From contig NC_071390.1 of NCBI RefSeq assembly GCF_022682495.2, forward strand, positions 155,906,583-155,970,582: a stretch of 64,000 nucleotides of DNA, given 5' to 3'. Positions 49,195 through 62,083 of this stretch are shown here, one piece after another; positions within the stretch are counted from its first letter, which is position 1, and every line of letters starts with the position of its first letter. The notes beneath the pieces are model-generated. The model was not told the DNA's origin. It made no database searches and worked only from the letters and a program-made list of their open reading frames with translations. This stretch comes from Desmodus rotundus (Eukaryota > Chordata > Mammalia > Chiroptera > Phyllostomidae). Position numbers and translations under genes: made by a program.

Positions 49195-49715
49195 AAAATT
49201 ACTGCAAATTTGGTGCCTTAAAACAACACAAATTTAGTACCTTATAGGTCTGGAGGCCAGAAGTCCCACACGGGTCTCACTGGACCACGACCAAGGTATT
49301 GGCAAAGCTTCCCTTTTCTGTGGAGGGTGTAGGGGAAAATTCATTTTCTTGCCTTTTTCAGCTGTCAGAAGCCCCATTCCTGGGTTCTTGGACCCCTTTT
49401 TCCAACTTCGAAGCCAGCAATCTTGCATCTTTGTGCCTTTCTCCGGTGGCCACAGCTCTCTTTGACTCTCCTCTGCTTGCACTCCTCCACTGTCAAGTCC
49501 CCTGTGGTTGCACAGGGCCCTCGTGGACCATCCAGGGTAATCTCTCTGTAATAGAGTCAGATGATGAGCAGTCTCAATCCCATCTGCAACCTCAGTTCCC
49601 CTTCACCTTGTAACCTAACATAGTTTCGGTTTCTGAGGTTTAAGATGCGGACCTCTTGGAGGCCCAGGGAGGGGGGCACTATTCTGCCTTCCATATCTGT
49701 AGCCACACAAGTAAA
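49195..49715 (-). mobile_element. MLT1-type MaLR LTR, antisense
   Basis: GGTGCCTTAAAACAACACAAA, GGTCTGGAGGCCAGAAGTCC and the GCCACAGCTCTCTTTGAC region follow an antisense MLT1-like LTR. The open frames here are inside the repeat. Confidence 0.65.
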
Positions 49716-50248
49716 CTCTACCTGGTGGGGGTCAAATTGACTTCTCTAGCAACCCATTCACTCCTGTAGAAAAATCCAGTTTTGCTTTTATTTCTAAAAT
49801 TATTTCAACATTCTTTTACTTCATATGAATTTGTAGTTCTTCGATTTCTCCCTTGAATTGATTTTAACAAATTTTCTGGTTGTCTCATTATTTAATGAGT
49901 TGCATAAAGTCTTTGACATGTTTTTATTTTATATATACTAGAAAATAATGTTATTTTATAAATATGTAATATTTGTAATACATGTCATAATTTTACCTTG
50001 TTTTGAAAATTTATCAGAGACTTAGCTCTTCAAGACAGCAAGATACACAGATACACTAGAAATATGTTTTAGGGCTTCAGAAAATGAGCATATTTTGAAA
50101 TGCCTTTATGTATTCTTATACTTCATACAAGAAAGAAACTTGGTTGAGGCTTTCTCAAATTTGCCAATAATTCTAAAAGTTTAATTACCAACAATGTTGT
50201 GTGAAGCTGAAAGGAAATGTTCTAAATTACCGGTAATAATTTTTTCAG

Positions 50249-50386
50249 TCAATCACACTAAAGGAAAGACTGAATGATCCTTCTGATCTTTCTGTAGAAA
50301 ATAAGTTTTCAAAATGGTCCTGTTCTGAAGGGGAGGAGATCAAAGAGTTTGAAGCCAAAACATGTACAGAAAAATGTATTATACAG
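50249..50386 (+). CDS. Unidentified exon-like segment, 46 codons
   Basis: Not recognised. Bounded by acceptor AATTTTTTCAG and donor ACAG|GTGAGC, open in phase 0 throughout. It reads SITLKERLNDPSDLS to CTEKCIIQ, hydrophilic with Lys, Glu and three Cys, which looks like real coding sequence. There is no ATG, so it would be an internal exon of a plus-strand gene in the TMEM33 upstream interval. A compatible phase-0 acceptor (TTTTGTTTTGCAG) precedes 16 codons and a stop at 52892-52939. No convincing upstream exon was found. Confidence 0.4.
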
Positions 50387-50518
50387 GTGAGCCAAGAAAT
50401 TAATTAATACACACACCATGTTATTTTCCTAGACTTTTATAATATTTGTAGTATTTTAGTCCTAAGATCTTTTAATATTTTGATTTTTTTTCTTAGTCTA
50501 AATAAATTTTCATTTGTG

Positions 50519-50715
50519 AGATTTTATTTATTTATTTTGAGAGAGATGGGAAGGGAGGGAGGGAGGGAGAAAGACATTGATTGGTTGCCTCTCACCCAAG
50601 CCCCTTCTGGGGACTGGACCCACAACCCAGGTTATGTGGCCTGATGGGGAACCACACTGCTGATCTTTTGCTTTGCAGGACAACACACAATCAACTGAGC
50701 CATGCTGGTCAGGGC
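50519..50715 (-). mobile_element. VES-like SINE
   Basis: Antisense copy ending CAACTGAGCCATGCTGGTCA. Near-perfect TSD TAAATTTTCA(T/C)TT on both sides. Confidence 0.88.
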
Positions 50716-51427
50716 TAAATTTTCACTTCTGGAACATAACTTTGTATTCGTAATGTCGGAGTTTTTTTTCTTAAAGAGTGTTTTCCCCTAAATATGTATG
50801 AGCTTCAAACCCCTTTAAACCTAGTCTTCATTCATTTATTTAATAAATATTTGTGGACCACCTACTTTGTGTCAGCCATCAATTTCTGGCCCCCACCAGT
50901 TTGGCCCTCACCTGCCAAACTGGAAAAGCTTAAACTTGATTCTGGTGCTGAAGAAATAATAGATGATTCTGGCCATCTTCTGGGAGAAATTTTTCTTCTC
51001 ACTCAAGTCACATATTCCTCAAGGGTCAGCTGGGGCTCTGCTCTGTTATCTTCCTTCAGGTCGCAGGAGCTGTCCCTTGTGGCCCAGGAAAAAGAGAGTT
51101 GGCACATCATGTGATGGCTCTTAAAGCATCTGCTCAGGGTGGGATATGTCATTGCCACTCACATGTCATTGGCCAAGGGAAGTCACATGACCAAGCCTGA
51201 AGCCAGAATGGTAGTTCTATAGGAAGGACTCCAGATATGGCTGTACAATAATACAGTCTACCTCATAAGCCCTGTGGAGTGATTAGAGGTAAAGATTAGA
51301 GATAAAGATATTTGAAATGTTTCTAAGATACATTCCAATATCCATTTGTAGGGTGTAATTAAAACTTACATATTATATACATACGTGATAACACTGTGCT
51401 TACTGAAGTGCTTTAAAGTAGGTTATA

Positions 51428-51745
51428 GATCAGAGCTGTCAACAGAAAAATAATGTGAGCCATGTATGTAATTTAAACTATTCTGTTAAAATTAAAAGTA
51501 ACACATGAAATTAATTTCAATATACTCATTTAACCAATATATCCCAAACATTATGATTTTATGATGTAACCTATGTAACAAAAATTAATCAAATTTTTTA
51601 AATTCTTTTTTTTCCACATAAGTTTTCAAAATCCAATGGGTGTCAGAGCACACTTAGAGTAACCCCAAGTTTGGACAACTCACATGGTAAGTGCTCACTA
51701 ACCACACGTAACGTGTGAGACGCATGTCTGGGCAATCCAACCTCT
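51428..51745. mobile_element. Charlie-group hAT fossil
   Basis: CAGAGCTGTCAACAGAAAAAT at the left, AATATACTCATTTAACCAATA inside and CTAACCACACGTAACGTGTG at the right, in the order of a MER1-group element. Confidence 0.55.
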
Positions 51746-52891
51746 GAGCATTCTCACAGAAACAGACTGTCTGGCTGCTAGACAGACCCTTAAAGCTAGA
51801 GGCCAACAGTCTTCTTTGTAAAATGCAGGTTCAATACTTTTCAGGAGAACCAAGAAGATTTTGAGGGTTTTTTTTTTACTATTGAGTACTTAGCTATATC
51901 CTCTTTCACCTCGTAAAGAAATACATCAAAGCAAATTAAAACTCTTTTCCAACTTTTATTCACCTTTCATCAGCCTTTGATTTGGGGAGCTGGAGCCAGC
52001 TGGACCAAGAGTGTACATACTTTACTTGGATTTCTGCCAAATCTATCTTCTAATACCATCTACTAGGTATTACCAGAACTAGGGTGGGCAGGAATGGCCT
52101 CTTGACAGACCACATTATATTTTAAGTGTGATTATAAACAGTGTGTCTTGAGTACTACTTCCTTCTAATGTATATTAATGGTTTAGTGTCACTTTTGGAT
52201 GAAAGGATAGAAACACTTACCTTCTCGCCTGAAATAATAAATAGGAGTGTCCTTGTAGACCTGGTGAAGTTCATCTACTGTCATGAATCAGCCATAGCAC
52301 CGCGAGGCAGAGTGTCCAGTTTCAGTGAGATGGCAGGATCATCATTAACTGGGAAAACAAGAATAATAATAATATAAATTTTAAAAATCTAAGCGAATGG
52401 TTCTTGAATTTTTATGTGTTCAATGTTAAATGAAGCTACACAGCAGGCCAATTTGTTCACTTAGCCCAGTGGAGTGCTCTGTGGTTAGTTCATGTTAGTA
52501 GGTCCCTGTTTTAGATACGCTTATACCCCTAACACCTACCTCAGCGCTGGGTACACAGTGTGCAGTCCCTAAACACCTGCCGCATTGCGCTAACGTTGGG
52601 CCTCCGGAAGCCTGTGGTGTGTGTGTCGGGGGGAGAGTATACAGTGGGGAAGGCAGGGGAGTTGAGATTGGGCAGAGAACTCTTAACAGAATGGCAAGAA
52701 TCCTGGAAACATTCACACCAAATGCTGAGATGAGTTTAAAACCTGTCAGAAATCCTAAACTTCCAAATAAATAACCAACATTAATAACATACCTATATCC
52801 AGTACTATATGATAATACAAAAACCATTCATAGCCAATACAGTGAGTTTAAACATCTTAAATATGAAAACACTGTGTGTTTTGTTTTGCAG

Positions 52892-52939
52892 ATTCTTAAC
52901 CCAGCAGTGATGTTAGATCTATCCCTTCAAGGGGCCTAA
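52892..52939 (+). CDS. Possible terminal exon linked to 50249-50386
   Basis: A strong acceptor (GTGTTTTGTTTTGCAG, AG at 52890-52891), then 15 codons (ILNPAVMLDLSLQGA) and TAA, phase 0. It joins in frame with the exon at 50249-50386. The segment is very short and could easily be chance. No polyadenylation signal follows closely. Confidence 0.2.
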   Translation: MLNPAVMLDLSLQGA

Positions 52940-53397
52940 TGTCTTCAGAAGCAGCCCAACAATGTGAAATAGTTTATGTAAGTCCCCAAAGGGGACACAA
53001 ATTACTCCACCAGCTGCATTCCCACATGTCAGGAAAAAGAGTCCAATATATTTCTTGTCTAATACAAAATCTCAGAAGGTTGAAACACACTAGCACAGAA
53101 AAGAAAATGCAATTAGGATTCAGTGACTTGCTGTCATGAAAAGTATCAATAGTTAATAATGTTGAAAATTCATGGCGTGTTAGAGACAAAAGAGTCCTCA
53201 CATATGGCCAGGCACAATCCCTCCCCTTTTACAAACGGGGCAGCAGCAGCCAAGGGAAGTAAGGAGAGTGGAGACTCCAGGCCCACGATGTGACCTGACA
53301 GCCACCTCATAGCCTGCTGTTGGGTAAGTGCTTCCCACCAGCAGAGCTCCCTGACTCTGTGAGGAAGATGCATTTTTTTCTAAACTTCCAATTGATG

Positions 53398-53660
53398 TAT
53401 TCTTTTTTTTTTTTTTTAACTACCAATTTGTACTTCTCGATCCCTTCCCCTTTTCTACCCAGTTCCCCAAACCTCCTCCAGTCTGGCAGCCATCGGCCTG
53501 TTCTGTCTATGAGTCTGTGTCTGTTTTGTTTGTTCGTTCATGCTGCTCTGCAGACTCCACATGCAGGTAAGATCACGTGGTGTGTGTCTTCCTCTGACTG
53601 GCTTATTTCACTCAGCATAATGTCCTCTAGGTCCACCCATGCTCTTGACGGGGACACATT
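53398..53660 (-). mobile_element. L1 3'-region fragment, antisense
   Basis: A 15-base T run, then TCTATGAGTCTGTGTCTGTTT, GGCTTATTTCACTCAGCATA and TGTCCTCTAGGTCCACCCAT, typical antisense L1 text. The 198-codon open frame from 53320 runs through it. Confidence 0.7.
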
Positions 53661-54650
53661 CCTAAAACTGAACGGGGAACCAAGATATTACCAAATGTTC
53701 TTTTTCCACTTGCATTCTTCACTCACCAGTTATTTAGCACTCTATAAATTTTATCATAGTCCAGAGAGTTCAGACACTTGTGTGCACAACTCAAGCTCTT
53801 CCAAGAGGTACACACATGGTGATAAACATGTGTGTTCACAAATCTGTGCATACACCACATACATATGTGTATACATATGTGTATGTGGTTATATACATTA
53901 CACATATATATATTAATATATTGGCTAATACATAAAGAAACACCATCAGTCATTAACCAGCATTAATAACATACCTATCTATGTACAATAATATAACCAC
54001 TGTTAAATGTATTGGAAAAGAAAGAAGGGCACATTTGCTACTTACCAGTATTTCGAGGTGTTTGTAAAAAATGCAGCACTCTGTGCTTCTGTTCCGGTCA
54101 GCTGTCGGTCCTTAGACTTTATACCACCTAGTACTAAGCTTTACAGCAGTTATACTAATGAAAAGTGACCCAGGCCGAGGTGTGTGTTTAATATGAATAA
54201 TCCAAGACTGTCTGTGAAGGAACAGGAACCTCTGCAGCAGTCATCTTTGGTCAAGTGTTGGTGACATAACTCTAACTTAATTATTCTTCTAACCCTAACC
54301 CCCCACCTTTTTTTTAAGGAAGTCAGTGTATTCATTACCCTCTGCAATATATCAAATCCAGACAATAATGTAAGGAAATTAATTCAAATTGAATTGGATC
54401 TGCTTCAAAGTATTCATTTGAATTATGATGATTTTGGGTGATATGTGTGTGGGCTTTTTGAGGTGTTATTTTTGTCTTTTGGAGGCAATAATGCATTTTT
54501 TCAGTAATACAGTTCTTTTGGATAACAATACAAATATTATGGTATATATTAGCTAAAAGATCATGTGTATTTGCATTATCACCCAAAAGAAACATGTTAC
54601 AGAGGAAGTGCTCTTCTCATTGCTTAGCGATTGGTGGTTTGATTCTCAAG
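53661..54650. other. Intergenic DNA with a short AT/GT microsatellite
   Basis: ATACATATGTGTATACATAT-type alternating repeat at about 53858-53915. Nothing else supported. Confidence 0.5.
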
Positions 54651-54654
54651 TGTG

Positions 54655-54815
54655 GAACTTCCCCACGCAGCAGCACAGTGGAGTGGCTAAGAGGCCCCAG
54701 GACCTCACCAGTACCCAATCCCCTCCAAAAGGCCCCACCCCCCAATACTGTCGCATGGGCGGTTACTACTCCAACATGAATTTCGGGGGGACAAAATTCA
54801 GTCTACAGCAACCAA
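54655..54815 (-). mobile_element. MLT1/MaLR LTR fragment, antisense
   Basis: CCTCCAAAAGGCCCCACCCC, CCAATACTGTCGCATGGGCG and ACATGAATTTCGGGGGGACA are the antisense of the 5' part of an MLT1 LTR. Confidence 0.65.
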
Positions 54816-55111
54816 GAAACCCACGTGTACCAGATTTCACTTTCTTCCGAATGTTTGTCCATGATGATGTAATCATGACCAGGGAGGAGAGACATCTGCT
54901 CACGGCTCCCTAAACCTCAGCTCTCTCTGACGTGCCTGGACTAATTTGATACCGCCTCTTCTCAGGGCTTTGCTGAGCTACATTCAAGCTGTCCTCTCAA
55001 ATTGCCAAACCAAAATTTTCTTCTGACTCAGAAGTACTTTTAACAATATAATTGGTGTTAACAGAACTATACACATCATTGCTAATTTATAATAACAAAA
55101 TAGTTGTCATT

Positions 55112-55605
55112 ACAGGTTGAATTATGTCCTTCCCTACCCACCCCCCAAGAAGGTATGTTGATTTCCTAACCCCAGTATTTCCGAATGTGACCTTATTTGG
55201 AAGTAGGGTTGGTGCAGATGTACTTAGTTAAGTAAGGTCAACCTGTGTGGGAGGACTAATCTGAGATGGCCAGTGTCCTTCTAAGAAGATGACGGCGTGA
55301 AGACAGAAACCCAGGGGGAACGCCAAGAAGAGAATGCAAACACAGAAGTGGGAGTGATGCGTCTCCAAGACAAGGAATGCCAAAGATTCTGACAAACCAC
55401 CAAAAGCTAGGCGGAAGCAGAGAAGGATTGTACTACAGGTTTCCGAGGGAGAGTGGCCCTCTGAACCAGCCTCCAGACTACTGGTGTCGGGAACCAGGAG
55501 ACAACAAATTTCTATTGTTTTCAGCGCCTCCTTTGGAGTGACAGAAGCCCTGCAAAACGGGCGCAGCTGTCCGCCTCTGGGAACTGGGCTGTAACAGAAT
55601 ATAGT
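55112..55605 (+). mobile_element. MLT1-type MaLR LTR, sense
   Basis: GGTTGAATTATGTCCTTCCC, AATGTGACCTTATTTGGAAG and GAGACAACAAATTTCTATTG follow the sense MLT1 consensus from start to near its end. Confidence 0.7.
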
Positions 55606-55619
55606 CAGAGGCATCTTAT

Positions 55620-58079
55620 ATTCTTATTTTGAATTTGTCCGTATTTTTTTTCTTTTCCAAATATGGTGAAAAAACAAAAGGTGATCAGAATTTACTTTTT
55701 ATTTTTAATGTTCAGAGCTGGCAAAATGAGTCACAGCAAGTAAAATCCAAATGAAGATAAAGGTAACTGTGTGTGTGATTGAATCCGAGAGAACAAGAGC
55801 GCTTGCTGCATAGGTGGCTTCTTGCCAGAGCAGTGGTTGGGAAAACAGTTGTAAGTACATTAAAAATGACATTTACAGAATCAACTATCAAATTATTTGT
55901 GGAATCCATTTAAAATGAAATTTTCATTCCCAACTCCAATATCAAAGAACATTCTTAATATTATTTACAATGTTTATTATGCAAAGTAGATGGAGGATAT
56001 GAGATTTACAAATAAATTGCCAGTTTAGATAGGAACTGCTCCACTCACTCTGAGGAGGCTAAGAGGTGTCTTTGAAGTGCGTGCTCCTTCAAGTACAGGG
56101 AGGGTCCTGGAGAGTCCTAGGGGTCTGGAAAGCCTTACAGTTGACCAGAATCATTTTTGAAGTTAAACCAATTCTTTACATCTTGTCACATCATACAAGA
56201 GAACATATTGACGTATATGGAAAAATCCAAGAATGCCCAAGTCAAGTTCCTTTGTGTATACATATCCTCTGGGCTGAAGAGCGAAAGCAGAAAACCTAAA
56301 GGGGGAGGTGATGTGCAGAATAAGCAAGACTTAATTGAAGCGTGACCTGCTGGTTAGCACTCTTTTACCTGGAAATGGAGGGGAATGGAGACTACACGGT
56401 CACATGTGTTACCCCCTAAAAATACTCATGGATAAGGGTTTGCTGCAAAGGTGTGGTCAGGATAGTAAGGGATGTATGATACACACATACATTCTCTTCG
56501 TCACAAATTCTAAGGGGTTACGTATGACGTCCTCTTGCTAAACAAATTTGATTTAGCACCTACTATGTGCTGGAGATACATGTGCATTGAAACAAACAAC
56601 CAAAGGCCCTATTTTCATGGAGCTTGCTAAAAAAGAGTGATAAAAAATGTATATTGTTCTATTATATGTTCAATTAAGTTGCCTAAGGACTTAACCTTTG
56701 CAACAAAAATTATGAATTGCATTGTATCAGAAAGTGAATTTGATGATTTCATCAAATGTGTAAATTGAAAGCCACATTTAAAAGTCTTATCTTCTGAGAC
56801 GATTATGGCAGCAATGGGTGGCCTTTATTGCTAGTGCAGCTCAGTTGGCAGCGTCACTTGAAAGGACCCACCATGGATATTCTGGAGAGTTCTTCTTGTC
56901 ACCCTGAAACTCTTACCTCCTTCAGCAAACGTCAACACCTGCGTTTTGTTTGGGGCCTCTCTTGTTTTCACCACTCCATACCCTTCTGCTGGTGTACAGC
57001 AGATACATTTTTGAGTCGAGAAAAGTACTAAATGAATACAAGTTGAACAATCCATTTTCCCGTAACAAACAGAGGAGTCTGAGCCGTCAGTCTACCTTTT
57101 ACAGTTCTGCGAAAGGCCCAGAGGAGAAAGCACCTTGGATTTGAGTCATTTCACACAAGGACCTCCTCCTTTTCTTTACATCTCTCCCGACAGCTGTCTC
57201 ACAGGCTCCCAAGCTTCAGGCCCAGCTCTCCACAAACATTGTCACCCAGTGATTTGGAAAATCAAGACAATGACTGCATTTGCAATGATCTGTGCCAGAC
57301 CACTTGGTCTTCCTATAAAGAAAAGGGCTCGATTCTGAAAGTCTAGCAGGCATGCCCTCCATTCTCCAAGATCCTAAAAATGTCGGGATTATTCATTGCA
57401 ATCAAGAGAAATCAGACCTGGCTGTTTGGAGGAGAAAATACACGCATCAGAGGATATTGACCTGCTCCCCTGAAGAGCACAGCTAGAGCAAGGCCCAGAT
57501 CATGCTCTGGAATTGGGTCCATGAAGCCACCACTGCTGCCGTCCTGGGCTCCAGTACCACCCCTTGAACCACCTCCACCACCCACCCAGAGCAGGACACA
57601 CTTGTGCTGAAAGCACAGACGCTGACAGCTCCGCACGTCGTGTGCTCCACACGTCATGTGTTTCTGCCCATGTCTTGGCTGCAGCCCTCTGCAGCATGTT
57701 CTCCTCAGATCCTACTTCTTTCAGCATTTTCTGCTGACAGTGACATCATCCCATGGCTGTGAGGGAGGCTGGGAACCTGAGTAAGTGACATCTTCAGATT
57801 CCAAGGTGAACTTCCCCCCAAAAGGCAGAACATGCTTCCGACCGAGGAAGGGGGTTCGCATGCAATGGCAAATATCCCCCTTGCTAGCTAATCTGAAAAC
57901 TGAGTCACCAGGCTTAGATGAACCAGCACATGGACTTGAGACTTTTGCTCTTTATTAGGTAACATGACAAAACGAGCTGGCTCTTTGGAGAGGGCAACTG
58001 CACTTCCTGCTGCTCCCCTCACTCGCCCCTCTAAACACAACTCCGTATGTCAGACGGAACTGAGAGATGTCCAGTCCCA
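55620..58079. other. Intergenic DNA, mixed composition
   Basis: Includes ancient-repeat-like text at 56550-56640 (GCACCTACTATGTGCTGGAG). No supported gene; the many open frames around 56066-57727 lack splice support and coding pattern. Confidence 0.45.
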
Positions 58080-58200
58080 TGCCAGACTCACGCTGTGCCC
58101 ACTGCCTAGAAGGCCTCCTGCCCTTAGCCACCTGCATGACCCACATGGTCTGACTCTAATGCCGCTTCCTCCAGGAAGCCTGGAAATTAATTTGCAAAGG
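58080..58200. mobile_element. L2-like fragment
   Basis: GCTGTGCCCACTGCCTAGAA, GGCCTCCTGCCCTTAGCCAC and CCTCCAGGAAGCCTGG are in the order of an antisense L2 3' end. Confidence 0.45.
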
Positions 58201-61083
58201 AGATTCCTTACAGCCTCACGGGAATCGCTACTCTCTTGGCTCTCAGGTCTTGCACAGTGCTCTGCTCTTACCTTCCAGGGTACTTACCCACCGTGCAGGG
58301 TTGTGGTCTGCAAACTCATCCAATGTTCAGTGCAAATTCCAGGAACTTCTGCAGAGCACCTGGTGCAGGAGTCAGGGTGGCCGTGGGACCTTGGAGGCTG
58401 GAGCTGTGCATCTGCTTCACGCTTCACGTGAGACTAGACATAACGAATCTTATCACGAAGGAGGTTCTGTGGGTGTGCACTGCGGCCCCCTTCGCCCAGC
58501 CGTCACCTTCAGCTCTCCTGCATTCTCGTGTGGGCGCTGAGAGCCCGCGCTGTGCGACCAGCCCTCTGTCCCTGCCCGGTTGTGTGGCCTTCCTGGTTGT
58601 TGGGTGTTTGGACAGTGACTTCTCACATGCCCCACAGGTCATTGTGGAGACCAACCGTGTTAATACTTCCAAGGAGTCAACAACGGGTCCTGCCACCCCT
58701 GAGCCCCAAGTTAGTTAGTAGTATCAGTCTTCTAGGGGGCAAGACTTCTCGGTTCTCTTTGGCACTCACCTCTGCTCAGCCCCTCCCCTAGGGCCTTGCG
58801 TGTAGGAGAGGCTGGTCACACCTGCTGAGGTGAGACTTGCCCTCTGGAGGGATCTGGGCCGAGGCCGGGGCGGCAGGTCAGCACCCGGCGGAAGACCCTG
58901 CCACGGCAGTAAGAAACCTGAGGTCGTCTGTGTCGGGGCTTCCTCCGGCTTCAGGGGCAAAATAAACGGGGGAGGCTCAGCCTCACCATTCACAATATGT
59001 CAAATAGGTGATCTTGGAAGGAGAAAAAAGTGCCCACCTCAGTCCATAGAACTTACTGGGTCATTCTGATGAGCTATTACATGGGGCCTGCTTGCTTTCG
59101 CTGCCAAGAAACCCACTCTCACCCATTTATTCCTGCCTGAAAATGGCTGCTGCTGACCGGCTGCGGCTGTGGTGAGCACAGGGATCACCTGGGATCTCAG
59201 TCAAGTGCAGATTCTGGTTCCGTAGGTCTGGATGGGCACGAGATTCCGTGTTTCTAACAAACTTCCAGCTGCTGCTGGTGGCCCACAGACCACACTTTGA
59301 GGAGCAAGGATATACTCCATGGGGGGGGGGGCTGAAATGCATATCACTTTTTCTTAGATCATTGCAAAACAGCAGAGGTTCAGGCCCAGGACAGCCCACT
59401 CTCACCGAATTGTTTCAAGACAGGTGTGGCTGCAGTAGAATTTCTCCACAAAGTATCCCCTTAGCCTCCCCTTCCAGGCGACGGTGCAGTGGCCATTTAT
59501 GGCTATATGAAACAGAGGAAATAAAAATTACTTCTCCAAACCGTGAGACAAATTAATCTCTACAAGGTGAGTAAAAGCACTTTGACAGGTGGGGATAAAA
59601 TGAAGGCTCAGATTAGGTGAGTATGAAGAGCGGATAAAAGGGGGTAAGATAAATTCTCTTTCTCTAAGAGCCCACGGTTGGCCGCTGCACAGAATCGTCT
59701 GCTGTGTGCTCAGATACGGCTTCTGGGTTCTAACCCAGATGCAGGGAATCAGAGCCTTTGTCGGGTAACGGGTAGTGCTGAGAATCAGCATCTTGAATAA
59801 GGAAGCGTCTATCCAAGCAATCATTACATGCATTAACATTTGAGAGCCTTTGAGCTCTCTGACAAGACTTTTATCATTTGATGATCACAGTAAATTGAAC
59901 TGATAACAGTGTGAGTGGTGGTAGCCCCAATCCTTATCTCACCCCCAAATATTCTGCGATTTAGATCTTGGTTTCTTCCCTAAACCTTGAAGGAATTTTT
60001 GGGTTCACATAAACATCCTTAGAGGCCACGGGGATCTGGTCCTAGCCTTGGTGCTTTTTGCTGGTACGTGGTACATAGGTGATGTAGCCCGGTCAATGTG
60101 ATTTCACAACCCGTGCACGTAATGGAGTACTGAGCACCCTCGTCCTCTATACGGCAAGTGTAGTGTCCACTAGATGAAGTAAATTTCCACCAAACCCTGC
60201 AGGGATTCACTTGGGAATATTTCCTCCCCCAAATCCGTGGAAAAACAGTGCACCAAACAGAGAAAGGGAAGTTAAATTCAGGCTATCACTAGGATGAATA
60301 CCATCCTTGACTAAGTGGCTGTTCCGGGAGAACAATAGCCGTGTGGGGGTCTTTTTCAGGCTGGATAGGTTGTAGTCCCTGCAGGACCTGTGCTACTGAG
60401 CGACAGTTGTATGTATAATTGTGTCATATCTTAAAGGCATTTTCTGTGTAGTTTAATAGAGAACAGCAGAAGTTTACCAGAACCAAAAGTACTTTTCTTC
60501 CCATTGTTGAGAGGACTTTCATGCTTTTCATCCATTCTTTCGAAAATGAAAAGCTAATGCCATGTAATCACAATTTCCTGGGATTCTGAAAAACCAGTAA
60601 AGAGGCACATTGATGCTCTCTGAATGGAAACACTGTAGCACGTTTGGGATTGGCTCTGTTGTGGGGGTTCTTGACACTCATATGCTCAAATCAGAGTTTT
60701 CAAAGGTTTCTTTTGTGTCCAAAACACCCAGACCATCTGATTTCAACCATGAATGTGCTTCTGGGTGAATGCAGATGGTAAGTATGTTTTTTTCTTGAAA
60801 GGGGAAAAATGGGACAGTTAAAGCCTATATTAATTATATCAATACTTCAGGCTTGAAAAGTATCAGAATTTCATTTTTGTATCTGTGAAAATGCAATGTT
60901 TTAAAGTTGCATTGTCAACTGAAGTGTTTTTCTAGATTTACTGAAGACCAACAAAACACCATAAAAAAATAAGCTCTCATAGAAGCAGGGATAAATAGGA
61001 GGATTTCTGGGTCCCTTAGTATGTAATTTAAAGACAAGGTGACATGTCCATGTTACTAGAACTGTTAGAGTGTATTCTGAACC
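58201..61083. other. Intergenic DNA with CpG-containing patches
   Basis: Moderately GC-rich patches at about 58470-58580 and 58840-58920. A MER-type hAT fossil lies at about 59185-59310 (GATCACCTGGGATCTCAGTC to CACACTTTGAGGAGC). No gene supported. A good donor context occurs at 60778 (CAGATG|GTAAGT) without a convincing acceptor. Confidence 0.4.
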
Positions 61084-61701
61084 ATGTTCTTCTTGTTAGG
61101 CCACCAAGAGATCATCCTCTGCTTAGTGTCTTCAGAAATATCTTTGAAGTATATGATTGTCTACATCCTGAAACAGTTTCCAAGAGCCTCATTGATTCCT
61201 AGGGAAATGGTTGTATCAAAACAAAATTGGTTTGTGGAGTACTCCCAGGTATGCGTGACAGCCAACATCATTTATGAATGCCGATTGCACACTGAGGGGG
61301 CGCGGCAATGCTCACCCAGCGTTAGACACAGAGTGATTAAACAGCGTGGCTTGGGAAACGCCAAGAGTCCATATTTCTGTGTAATGAGAGATGTCTTTGG
61401 TTTTCTGAATAGGATGTGGCTCTTGCTACCAAAAGGGAGGTCAAACCCCTTTGAAGATCAAGGCCACAAAGCAGTCAGGAGGGAAAGACAGCTGCAGCCC
61501 TGGCCTGCCATGCTCTGGTTGGGTAAGCAAGTCCACAAAAGCCTGAATCCAAAAGCAAATATTCCAACAAAAATTACATGGAACACTCAGAAAAGTGCAT
61601 CCAGAATAGCATCCGGGACTGGGCACGTTCCCAGCCACACCTGGGAGAGTGAACCATGGGACGAGAGTTGGTTGTATATGTTTCATCCTGGAGGGCAGTG
61701 A
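61084..61701 (+). other. Long open frame of uncertain status (205 codons)
   Basis: The longest open frame in the window, ATG to stop without interruption, starting MFFLLGHQEI. Composition is not strikingly coding-like and no family is recognised. At 618 bp in a 64-kb window it could be chance. I list it as a place to look, not as a gene. Confidence 0.15.
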
Positions 61702-62022
61702 TTTTCACTACATCCCTGGTGTCAGAGGGCCCCTCTGAGGGGTCTGTGTAGAAATGCGGACCTGGATTATCTGACTTGAACAAGAAAAGTTGCTTTGGAA
61801 GGATGAAGCCTCCCTTACCAAATTGTGTAAGGCCTGTTTTGGTCCGGATGTGCTACACGGGATTCCAGCATGCGTGAAGAACCCAATCTGTTATCTTGAC
61901 TTAAACGGTCCAACTACCAGATTTGGGTTCTATAGGACCCACCATGGTTTTGTGAAATAGAAATGAATGACACATGGAGAGCTGAGAGTTTTGGAAAAAG
62001 AGTTTGAATAATCCAAGCTCCT
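61702..62022. other. Intergenic, hAT-like remnant
   Basis: 61690-61790 (GGCAGTGATTTTCACTACAT to TGCGGACCTGGATTATCTGA) resembles an old MER hAT element. Otherwise nothing seen. Confidence 0.35.
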
Positions 62023-62083
62023 TAATAAGAGATATTAAGAGATATGGGCCACCATATCTTAATAAGAGATATGGGCCACCCTC
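62022..62083. repeat. Short local tandem duplication
   Basis: AAGAGATATGGGCCACC occurs twice (62037-62053 and 62066-62082) and CTTAATAAGAGATAT twice (62021-62035 and 62059-62073), a recent duplication of about 30-38 bp. Confidence 0.8.

Noticed and set aside
53320..53916. 198-codon plus-strand open frame
   Set aside because: It runs through antisense L1 3'-region text and a T homopolymer; no coding pattern of its own.
57964..58791. Several overlapping open frames on both strands
   Set aside because: GC-richer DNA with an L2-like fragment; the frames conflict with each other and none shows coding character.
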